A DNA stretch of 5,891 bases, from contig JANQOC010000408.1 of NCBI GenBank assembly GCA_028279265.1, positions 1 through 5,891 on the forward strand, written 5' to 3'. This DNA is from Hyphomicrobiales bacterium. Its GTDB lineage: Bacteria; Pseudomonadota; Alphaproteobacteria; Rhizobiales; CAYWUX01. Position numbers and translations under genes: made by a program. The notes below the pieces were generated by a model, which did no database searches, was not told where the DNA came from, and saw only the letters and a program-made list of their open reading frames with translations. Numbering within the stretch: the stretch's first letter is position 1; the number at the start of each line of letters is the position of its first letter. This document shows, in pieces, positions 1 to 5,642 of this stretch.

Positions 1-19
1 GAATGCTTAGCGTTCGTGA

Positions 20-1435
20 CTACAGCTCATGAATCCGGAAAGGCAGGCTCCGGGGTGTCAGGGTCACGGTCGGGGCGATCTTGGCGGGCATGTCCCCGAC
101 ATATTCGACCCGGAAGCGTCGCAGCATTTGTACCAGGGCCAGCGTATTCTCGATCTGCGAAAGGGCGCCGCCGATACAGGCACGTTTACCCGCTGCAAAA
201 GGCAGATAGCTGTATTTGACCCGCTTTTTCATGCGATCCGGTGAAAATCGGAGGGGATCGAATTTTTCCGGGTTGCTCCAGTATTTCGTACTGTGATGAA
301 CCGCGTAGGTACACATGATGATCGTATCGCCTTTTTGTATTTTTTGTCCGTCGATTTCATCATCTTCGCCGGCCCGGCGCATCAGCGCCCAGATCGGGGG
401 ATAGAGCCGCATGGTTTCCTGAATCACCATGCGCGTATATGCCAGGGACTGAACTTCATCCCATCTCGGTGCCCGGTCTCCGCAAACCCGGTCGGCCTCT
501 TCGCGAATCTTTTCCGTAACTTCCGGATGGATGGAAAGGAGGTACAGGCACCAGGCGAGCGTCAGTGCCGTCGTCTCGGTCCCCGCCCAGAGATATTGTT
601 TCATCTCATCGATGACCTGCTGACGATCAAAGTCAGGAAACTCCGGATCTTTTTCCGCGTCTTCGAGCATCGAGAGCAGGGTGTTCGTGCGCCCCTCAAT
701 GGAGTTTGCATTCAAAACCATCTCCGGGATCGATCCCCAGGTTTCCATGGCCTTGGCGGCATTTTCCTCGTTGATGTCCTCGAGTTCTCCGGCCACCTTC
801 TTGGTGCGGATGGATTTGTGATTCATGACGTCAGTGTAGGTCTTCACCGCACCAAACACGAAGTGCGGATTGAACGGCATCTCGCGGTCGAACAATGCCT
901 TGCACACCATGTCCGCGGCAAGGGTCCAGGTCTCCTCGACCATTTCAACGGTTGTCTCGTTCTTCGCATAGCCCGCCCATCGGTCGATTTTCGCGTCGAT
1001 GGCATCAATGAGATAGGGGAAATATTCTTCAAATTTCTGCGGATGAAAGGCGGCTTGCTGAGGACGGCGGATCTTTTGCCAGAGCGCCCCGTCAATCGTG
1101 ATCATGCTCTTGCCGAAGATCGGCTTGAGGCCATCGAAATTTTTGATGTACTTATCAGCGGACGTGACCAGGACGTGCTTGAAATGATCGACATCAGACA
1201 GGAAGACGATGCGCTGGTTTTTCAGATTGAACGGAATAATGCTCCCATATTTTTCGCTCATCTTCAGGAGCATCTGCATGGGATTTTCGGGATCTTTGAG
1301 CAAAGGCGTCAGCGCGAACCAGACACTTTGTTCCTCGCCCAATTGATAGGTATGGGATTCCGCGACGTTCATTTGGGTTTGATTCCTCAATTTAAGATCA
1401 ACAGTATCGCGAACCGGATGGCCCATGGTGGCCAT
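20..1435 (-). CDS. Cytochrome P450
   Basis: A 471-residue soluble heme-thiolate monooxygenase with all core P450 signatures. The C-helix has W119xxxR123, the I-helix oxygen-activation motif is AGTETT (284-289), and the K-helix ExxR is E340-R343 in ETMRLYPP. A PERF-like segment (DPLRF) lies at 393-397. The heme loop FAAGKRACIG (413-422) has C420 as the predicted axial ligand. There is no N-terminal membrane anchor and no fused reductase or ferredoxin, so electrons must come from partners encoded elsewhere. The family inserts one oxygen atom from O2 into organic substrates. The substrate here cannot be read from sequence; the I- to K-helix region recalls fatty-acid or terpenoid hydroxylases of the CYP4/CYP102-like group, which is only an impression. 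The start is bounded by an in-frame TGA just upstream. The first ATG has GAGG 4 nt before it (1440-1443 on the minus strand); Met4 is an alternative. It has its own promoter candidate and appears separate from the purine operon. Confidence 0.95.
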   Translation of the reverse strand: MATMGHPVRDTVDLKLRNQTQMNVAESHTYQLGEEQSVWFALTPLLKDPENPMQMLLKMSEKYGSIIPFNLKNQRIVFLSDVDHFKHVLVTSADKYIKNFDGLKPIFGKSMITIDGALWQKIRRPQQAAFHPQKFEEYFPYLIDAIDAKIDRWAGYAKNETTVEMVEETWTLAADMVCKALFDREMPFNPHFVFGAVKTYTDVMNHKSIRTKKVAGELEDINEENAAKAMETWGSIPEMVLNANSIEGRTNTLLSMLEDAEKDPEFPDFDRQQVIDEMKQYLWAGTETTALTLAWCLYLLSIHPEVTEKIREEADRVCGDRAPRWDEVQSLAYTRMVIQETMRLYPPIWALMRRAGEDDEIDGQKIQKGDTIIMCTYAVHHSTKYWSNPEKFDPLRFSPDRMKKRVKYSYLPFAAGKRACIGGALSQIENTLALVQMLRRFRVEYVGDMPAKIAPTVTLTPRSLPFRIHEL

Positions 1436-1463
1436 TTTGCCTCAGTTCCGTGCCTGTTCTCCT

Positions 1464-1492
1464 TTAATATGGCCTGACTTAAGTGGTGTCAG
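1464..1492 (-). promoter_or_regulatory. Candidate sigma70-type promoter of the P450 gene
   Basis: Read on the minus strand, a -35-like CTGACA (1492-1487) is followed after exactly 17 bp by TATTAA (1469-1464). These match the consensus at 5/6 and 4/6 positions. Transcription would start near 1457, giving a leader of about 20 nt that contains the GAGG ribosome site before the ATG at 1435. This was seen by eye only; alphaproteobacterial promoters often differ from the E. coli consensus. Confidence 0.4.
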
Positions 1493-1493
1493 G
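1473..1493. repeat. Inverted repeat, possible operator in the P450 promoter
   Basis: CCTGAC (1473-1478) and GTCAGG (1488-1493) are perfect 6-bp inverted arms separated by 9 bp. The right arm overlaps the putative -35 box and the left arm lies just upstream of the -10 box, so a dimeric protein bound here would block RNA polymerase. No regulator gene is present in the window. A 6-bp palindrome can arise by chance; its position is what gives it some weight. Confidence 0.35.
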
Positions 1494-1709
1494 ATTGGGG
1501 GGGCCTTAAAGATAAAAAATCGAATCTTGCAAGGCTCGACCTGCGAATATTCCGACGCTGCAATGTTATGCGAATTCCTGCCCCAAGTGATCAAAGAACG
1601 GTTAATATGTTTAATGACCCGACTGATCTGACTATTTGTTTACTATCATTCGAAAACAGGAAATGTCCAGTTTTGACGCCTGGCGGACGCTGCCGTGACA
1701 CTGTGTCGC

Positions 1710-1736
1710 AAAATGTCGGGGATATCATCCCGCGAC
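1710..1736 (-). terminator. Probable intrinsic terminator of the purM-purN operon
   Basis: Read on the minus strand about 56 nt after the purN stop, GTCG-(C bulge)-GGGAT pairs with ATCCC-CGAC across a three-base GAT loop. That is 9 bp with one bulged base. ATTTT (1714-1710) follows directly. The G/C-rich stem, tight loop and trailing T tract fit a Rho-independent terminator, though four T is a short tract. Its position after purN and before the P450 promoter supports the two being separate transcription units. Confidence 0.55.
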
Positions 1737-1791
1737 TGTAAGATGGCTTGAATTGGTGAGCGTTTCCGGAATTAAGCGGGGAATCAACGGT

Positions 1792-2466
1792 CTAGGCACG
1801 GGGAACAATGAACCAGTCTGAACCGTTTTCCGGCTGTTCAAGGTCGGGCAGTTTATCCCCATATTTCACACGATCATTCTCCACAACCACCGCTCCCGAG
1901 GCGACCAGATGCAGGGCATAGGGATAGATAACGTGCTCGACCGCAAGGACCCGGGCGGCAAGGCTTTCTTCCGTTTCGCCGGGAACGACGCCGATCGCGG
2001 CCTGGGCGATCAGGGGACCTGAATCCATTTCCGTTCTGACGAAATGGACACTGCATCCCGTAATGAGACTGCCATCTGCCAGCACCCGGGCATGGGTATT
2101 CAATCCCTTGTAAGAGGGAAGCAGGGAAGGGTGAATATTGAGCTGCCTGTTCAGCCAGTGATCGACAAAGTTTTCGGTCAGCAGGCGCATGAAACCGGCA
2201 TTGCAGACGAGATCGACATGCTCCGCTTCCAGTGCCGCCGTCAGCTCATCTTCAAATTCTTCCCGCGTTGCGAACTGTTTGTGATCGATAACCTGGGTTG
2301 GAATATTGTTCCGCGTTCCGTGCTGAAGCCCCCCGGCATCGGCCCGGTTTGAAACTACAAGCACGATTTCCGCGGGGAACTCCGGCTGCTTGCAGGCTTC
2401 GATCAGAGAGAGAAGATTGCTGCCTCGGCCGGATATGAGAACGCCAACACGTTTCTTGCTCGTCAT
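1792..2466 (-). CDS. purN: Phosphoribosylglycinamide formyltransferase
   Basis: A 224-residue cytoplasmic enzyme that transfers a formyl group from 10-formyltetrahydrofolate to glycinamide ribonucleotide (GAR to FGAR), the third step of de novo purine synthesis. The N-terminal phosphate-binding loop SGRGSNL spans 12-18. The catalytic segment LNIHPSLLPSYKG spans 109-121, with N110 and H112. The conserved aspartate is D148 in TEMDSGPLIAQA. These match the Asn-His-Asp triad of the E. coli enzyme. Length is normal for the folate-dependent PurN type, slightly longer than E. coli because of a short C-terminal extension after residue 205. The ATG lies 2 nt beyond the purM stop codon with only a weak Shine-Dalgarno (GGA), so translation is probably coupled to purM. 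A hairpin terminator follows about 56 nt downstream. Confidence 0.97.
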   Translation of the reverse strand: MTSKKRVGVLISGRGSNLLSLIEACKQPEFPAEIVLVVSNRADAGGLQHGTRNNIPTQVIDHKQFATREEFEDELTAALEAEHVDLVCNAGFMRLLTENFVDHWLNRQLNIHPSLLPSYKGLNTHARVLADGSLITGCSVHFVRTEMDSGPLIAQAAIGVVPGETEESLAARVLAVEHVIYPYALHLVASGAVVVENDRVKYGDKLPDLEQPENGSDWFIVPRA

Positions 2467-2468
2467 AC

Positions 2469-3542
2469 CTATAGTTCCAGTCGATTCACATAGTCGACAG
2501 GCTGGTTGTCACGCGTTTCGATACGACCCAGGATATGCGCGCTTTGGTCCAGGCTACGAAGGACATCAAGTGTACGTTCAACATCCGCGTCTGCGACGAT
2601 GGCCACCATACCAACACCACAATTAAAAGTCCGCAGCATATCGAATTCTTCCAGGTCCCCATGCTTCGACAGCCAGGAAAAAACCGGATCGCATTCGATA
2701 TTGCTCAAGTCTATTTTTGCGCAAAGCGTTTCCGGCAGGACCCTGGGAATATTTTCTGTCAATCCGCCGCCTGTGATATGCGCAAAAGCTTTGACATCGA
2801 CCTGACCAAGGAGCTGCAAAAGCGGTTTCACATAAATCCGGGTGGGGACAAGAAGGGCTTCGGCCAGAGATGTTTCCGGACGGAACGGCGCCGGTTCGTT
2901 CAAATCCAGGCTATTATCGGAAACGATCTTGCGCACCAGGGAAAATCCGTTGGAGTGAATTCCCGATGAGGCAAGCGCAATGAGCGCATCACCGGAGGAT
3001 ATTGTCTGACGCGGCAGAAGTTCATCGCGTTCAACAGCGCCGACGCAAAATCCGGCGAGATCATAGTCATCAGCCGCGTAGAGTCCGGGCATTTCGGCGG
3101 TCTCGCCGCCAATGAGCCCCGCCCCGGCCTGACGACAACCCTCGGCAATACCCGAAACAACCGCTTCCGCGACTTGCGGGTGCAGTTTTCCACAAGCGAA
3201 GTAATCGAGAAAGAACAGAGGCTCCGCACCCTGTACCACCAGATCATTGACGCACATGGCCACGAGGTCGATACCGACCGTTGTGTGGTTTCCCGATTCG
3301 ATGGCGATCTTGACCTTGGTGCCCACACCGTCATTGGCGGCGACGAGCAGCGGATCGCGATAGTTCACGGCCTTCAAGTCAAACAAGCCGCCGAAACCAC
3401 CGATATCGCCGACGACCCCGTTTCGATGGGTTGATTTGACGAGAGGCTTGATGGCTTCCACCAGCGCGTTACCGGCGTCAATATCCACACCTGCCTTGGC
3501 ATATTGGGAAACGGTCCCTTTGACTTGGTCGTCGTTTGACAT
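2469..3542 (-). CDS. purM: Phosphoribosylformylglycinamidine cyclo-ligase (AIR synthetase)
   Basis: Converts FGAM and ATP to aminoimidazole ribonucleotide, the fifth step of de novo purine synthesis. With the start used here (357 residues), landmarks are AGVDIDAGN (17-25), DGVGTK (71-76), [19 protein letters not shown] (90-108), GGETAEMPG (145-153), [13 protein letters not shown] (192-204), [14 protein letters not shown] (257-270) and FNCGVGMV (306-313). It is full length and collinear with E. coli PurM, with no key segment missing. Start choice: an upstream in-frame ATG at 3563 would add seven residues (MCYGFVF). I prefer 3542 because the family usually begins about 10-18 residues before AGVDIDAGN. 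The upstream ATG has a slightly better GAG 4 nt before it, so the call is not settled. First gene of purM-purN, and divergent from the DUF2066 gene. Confidence 0.96.
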   Translation of the reverse strand: MSNDDQVKGTVSQYAKAGVDIDAGNALVEAIKPLVKSTHRNGVVGDIGGFGGLFDLKAVNYRDPLLVAANDGVGTKVKIAIESGNHTTVGIDLVAMCVNDLVVQGAEPLFFLDYFACGKLHPQVAEAVVSGIAEGCRQAGAGLIGGETAEMPGLYAADDYDLAGFCVGAVERDELLPRQTISSGDALIALASSGIHSNGFSLVRKIVSDNSLDLNEPAPFRPETSLAEALLVPTRIYVKPLLQLLGQVDVKAFAHITGGGLTENIPRVLPETLCAKIDLSNIECDPVFSWLSKHGDLEEFDMLRTFNCGVGMVAIVADADVERTLDVLRSLDQSAHILGRIETRDNQPVDYVNRLEL

Positions 3543-3626
3543 AAACACGAAGCCGTAACACATTGATCTCGGCTGTAGTCATTCTCGCTTATCGGGAATA
3601 CGTCAAGAGCTGAAACGGTACTTGTT

Positions 3627-3646
3627 CGCAATTTTGCCGCAATTTT
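3627..3646. repeat. 9-bp direct repeat in the purM/DUF2066 divergent region
   Basis: CGCAATTTT occurs at 3627-3635 and again at 3638-3646, an 11-bp period, so both copies face the same side of the helix. The first copy extends to GCAATTTTGC, whose outer GCAA/TTGC arms are inverted. The pair lies upstream of both divergent genes and just before the DUF2066 ribosome site, a sensible place for a regulator. It does not fit the E. coli PurR box. The surrounding 3543-3669 also has a minus-strand TTGACG (3606-3601) that could be a purM -35 box, but I find no good -10 at normal spacing. Confidence 0.35.
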
Positions 3647-3655
3647 CGTTGGAAT

Positions 3656-3662
3656 GGGAAGG
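3656..3662 (+). promoter_or_regulatory. Ribosome binding site that sets the DUF2066 start
   Basis: GGGAAGG ends 7 nt before the ATG at 3670. It favours that ATG over the upstream in-frame TTG at 3622, which has no comparable site and would put 16 non-signal-like residues before the signal peptide. Confidence 0.6.
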
Positions 3663-3669
3663 CGGCAAC

Positions 3670-4788
3670 ATGATTATGGGTGAATCATCAATGAGGATTT
3701 CCTTGGTCGGCTATCGGAATTCAGCCATTTTTCTGGCTCTAACAGGGCTTTTGATGGTCACCTGGCCAAGCGGACTTTTAGCCCAGAAATCCAATCTGTT
3801 TACGATAGCCAACTTTGGCATCCGGGCCGAAGCCGGCAACGCAGTTGAAGCCAAGCAAAAGGCCATGGCCGAAGGGACAATTTCGGCTTTCCGCGTGCTT
3901 GCCAAGCGATTGACCAACTATTCAAATTATTTGCGGCTGCCCGATCTGGACAATAACACGATCGATCCGCTCTTACTGGGCATTTCCGTTCGCCGGGAAC
4001 AGAATTCGCGCACCACATATATTGCGACATATGATTTCAAGTTTAATGCAGCAGCCGTGCGAAAATATTTCAGGGCCGCGGCTGTGCCGATCTCCGAAGT
4101 TCAGGCTCCACCGACAACGGTTTTGCCGATCTTCCTCAAGAATGGGCAGATTTCCGTCAATGGGCAGAGGACCTGGCGCCAGCAATGGCTGAAGCTTGAT
4201 CTGAAAAACAGTGCAACACCGATACGCCTTGCGCGAACGAGTCCCGATATTACAGTGGAGGATGTGTTGCGCCTGAAGTCCGGCGATGCCGATCTCTGGC
4301 AGCAACTGGCCGGAAAATTCGGAAACCGCCAGTTTGTGATTATCATCGCCGAGGAGCGGTCGGAACAGGGCGACGTGCAGGTCAACATTATCGGACAGGA
4401 CACAACTGGGACCGTTGAACATGTGAGAGACTACAAGGGGCCCGGAACCGACAAGCTGCTCCGAGCCGCCGAGACAAGCTTTGGAATACTCGAGGGCCGC
4501 TGGAAGTTCTGGAAAATTAATGTCAATGTCGAATCCCTGCAGACATCGGCCATCGAACCGGTATCCCTTCTGGTCCAGTTTTCGAGTCTCAGGGAATGGC
4601 AGCAAACCCGCAAGAAATTGCAGGATATTCCCAATCTGGACGCCTTGGAGGTCGAATCTCTCTCGGCCCGAGGCGCTGTCGTGAAATTCGACTTTCCCGG
4701 AGGCATCAACACGTTCGGTCGTATGGCCGAACAATATCAGCTGAGTGTCAACAATGACGGCGGTGTCTGGACTCTACGAAGCTATTGA
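3670..4788 (+). CDS. DUF2066 family exported protein, function unknown
   Basis: A 372-residue protein recognised as a DUF2066 (PF09839) member by its N-terminal mature region. There, FTIANFGIRAEAG (44-56) is followed by an Ala/Lys-rich helix ending FRVLAKRLT (74-82). A signal peptide is likely: basic residues at 9 and 16, a hydrophobic core at about 18-31 and probable cleavage after A38 (GLLA|QK). It should therefore act in the periplasm. A basic tyrosine-rich segment and DFKFN strand follow near 110-130. The C-terminal 78 residues (295-372) alternate strand and helix, with LREWQQTRKKLQDIPN in the middle, and end in GGVWTLRSY. This looks like a small alpha/beta (ferredoxin-like) domain, which is inference. 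No catalytic motif is visible. It is divergent from purM and 110 nt upstream of the lipid synthase. Alternative starts are Met3 and Met8. Confidence 0.85.
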   Translation: MIMGESSMRISLVGYRNSAIFLALTGLLMVTWPSGLLAQKSNLFTIANFGIRAEAGNAVEAKQKAMAEGTISAFRVLAKRLTNYSNYLRLPDLDNNTIDPLLLGISVRREQNSRTTYIATYDFKFNAAAVRKYFRAAAVPISEVQAPPTTVLPIFLKNGQISVNGQRTWRQQWLKLDLKNSATPIRLARTSPDITVEDVLRLKSGDADLWQQLAGKFGNRQFVIIIAEERSEQGDVQVNIIGQDTTGTVEHVRDYKGPGTDKLLRAAETSFGILEGRWKFWKINVNVESLQTSAIEPVSLLVQFSSLREWQQTRKKLQDIPNLDALEVESLSARGAVVKFDFPGGINTFGRMAEQYQLSVNNDGGVWTLRSY

Positions 4789-4812
4789 AAAGGAATGGAT
4801 TTCCGTTTAGAA

Positions 4813-4869
4813 GCCTTGCTGTCTTTTGCTAAGGCAATATATTGGCAGAGGGTAAGGTCGATTGACCTT
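4813..4869. repeat. Two short inverted repeats in the leader before the lipid synthase
   Basis: GCCTTGC (4813-4819) can pair with GC-(T bulge)-AAGGC (4828-4835) across an 8-nt loop. Further on, AAGGTC (4854-4859) and GACCTT (4864-4869) form a perfect 6-bp stem with a GATT loop, ending 29 nt before the TTG start. Neither is followed by a T tract, so they are poor terminators. They could be weak RNA hairpins in the message or a protein-binding palindrome. A TATATT (4838-4843) lies between them with only a poor -35 match upstream, so I do not call a promoter. Confidence 0.35.
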
Positions 4870-4898
4870 CTGTGATTGAAACATTTGGCTGACGACTC

Positions 4899-5636
4899 TT
4901 GTACATTCCAAATATCATAAGCGTATTCAGGATTTTTCTCGTCCCCCTGGTCGTGTGGCTGATTATTTCCAATGAAATGCAACTGGCGTTCATTGTCTTT
5001 CTGCTGGCCGGCATTTCTGACGGGGTCGATGGCTATATTGCCAAAAGGTTCAACTGGACCACGGAACTCGGCGCCTATCTCGATCCCATTGCCGACAAGG
5101 CACTGCTGGTCAGCATCTACGTGTCCCTCGGTTACTACGAGTACCTGCCTGCCTGGCTGGTGATCATGGTAGTCAGCCGAGACTTTCTCATCGTCGGCGC
5201 CATCATGCTTTCCTGGATGCTGGAGCGCCCCGTACAGATGCAACCCCTGCCGGTGAGCAAGGTCAACACGGTGGGGCAGATTGTACTTGCGGCACTGGTT
5301 TTGTTTACCCAGGCATTTGGTTTGGGATTTTCATTGTTGACAACTGTCGTTGTGTGGGTCGTCGGCGCCTTAACAGTTGCCTCCGCCGCTGCTTATCTCT
5401 TAACGTGGCTGCAGCACATGTCGGTTTATGATCAGGACAACAGGCTGGAGACACCGGGTTACGGTGTCATGGATTCGCAGGGCCATCCTATGTCGGAGAA
5501 ACAGGGATTGAACCGATCAGAGAAACGGGAGACATGCGTTTCGAAGAAAGAGGAACAAAGTGTTGCCGAGAATCGGGGGCAAAGTTTTTCAAAACGTGAC
5601 ATGCCGACACCGGAAAATTCATCAAGAGAGACCTAA
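4899..5636 (+). CDS. CDP-alcohol phosphatidyltransferase, cardiolipin synthase-like (eukaryotic type)
   Basis: An inner-membrane enzyme of 245 residues that transfers a phosphatidyl group from a CDP-lipid to an alcohol. The family signature is complete: D41xxD44G45xxA48, K49 in place of the usual Arg (R50 follows), G58, D62 and D66, within LDPIADK. It opens with the typical PNIISVFRI, and about six hydrophobic helices span 6-175. After the active site, IYVSLGYYEYLP, VSRDFLIVGA and especially PVSKVNTVGQ (about 122-131) resemble eukaryotic cardiolipin synthase (CRLS1/Crd1 have SKVNT), whereas PgsA proteins usually have a KxKT motif there. I therefore favour cardiolipin synthase over phosphatidylglycerophosphate synthase, at moderate certainty. 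The start must be TTG: an in-frame TGA lies two codons upstream (4890-4892), and the next ATG (residue 27) would delete the conserved N-terminus. No clear Shine-Dalgarno. Residues from about 178 form a charged, probably disordered tail with an octad repeat. hda follows after 6 nt. Confidence 0.9.
   Translation: MYIPNIISVFRIFLVPLVVWLIISNEMQLAFIVFLLAGISDGVDGYIAKRFNWTTELGAYLDPIADKALLVSIYVSLGYYEYLPAWLVIMVVSRDFLIVGAIMLSWMLERPVQMQPLPVSKVNTVGQIVLAALVLFTQAFGLGFSLLTTVVVWVVGALTVASAAAYLLTWLQHMSVYDQDNRLETPGYGVMDSQGHPMSEKQGLNRSEKRETCVSKKEEQSVAENRGQSFSKRDMPTPENSSRET
5490..5609 (+). repeat. Degenerate 24-nt tandem repeat coding an 8-residue period
   Basis: Five consecutive 24-nt units begin at 5490, 5514, 5538, 5562 and 5586, in frame at residues 198-237 of the lipid synthase. 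In each unit, residue 2 is Ser/Ser/Ser/Ala/Ser, residue 3 is Glu or Lys, and residue 4 is Lys, Lys, Lys, Asn, Arg. At DNA level, units 1 and 2 share a TCRGAGAAACRGG core, and units 3 and 4 both end CAAAGT. A sixth stretch to 5633 keeps little of the pattern. The divergence suggests an old expansion. Confidence 0.5.
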
Positions 5637-5642
5637 GCTTCT

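Larger units (their letters stand above)
1436..1791. other. Intergenic region between purN and the P450 gene
   Basis: This 356-bp gap holds the P450 ribosome site and promoter candidate (1440-1492), a run of seven G (1497-1503), an A/T-rich middle section and a hairpin terminator for purN (1710-1736). I find no convincing gene. The plus-strand open frame running into it from 1425 overlaps the P450 start and has no recognisable protein features. No tRNA-like or riboswitch-like fold was recognised by eye. Confidence 0.6.

Noticed and set aside
293..1477. Long plus-strand open frame (394 codons) opposite the P450 gene
   Set aside because: It is fully antisense to a P450 with every catalytic motif. 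Its translation has no recognisable domain and reflects codon bias of the true gene.
1425..1631. 68-codon plus-strand open frame entering the purN-P450 gap
   Set aside because: It overlaps the P450 start and promoter, has no good ribosome site and no protein resemblance. A slight likeness of its first residues to the sequence before the DUF2066 start is coincidental.
1697..1707. Palindrome GACACTGTGTC near the purN terminator
   Set aside because: Short arms (5 bp) downstream of the terminator on the minus strand, with no gene start nearby on either strand; likely chance.
3622..3669. Upstream TTG as the start of the DUF2066 protein
   Set aside because: A good GGGAAGG site precedes the ATG at 3670, and the extension would place acidic and aromatic residues before an otherwise normal signal peptide.
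3973..4734. 253-codon minus-strand open frame inside the DUF2066 gene
   Set aside because: The DUF2066 frame on the other strand has a signal peptide, family motifs and a ribosome site; the antisense frame shows none of these.
4816..4843. Promoter TTGCTG-16-TATATT for the lipid synthase-hda pair
   Set aside because: The -35 matches only 3/6 and the spacer is short; an A/T-rich leader will give such matches by chance, so transcription may simply continue from upstream.
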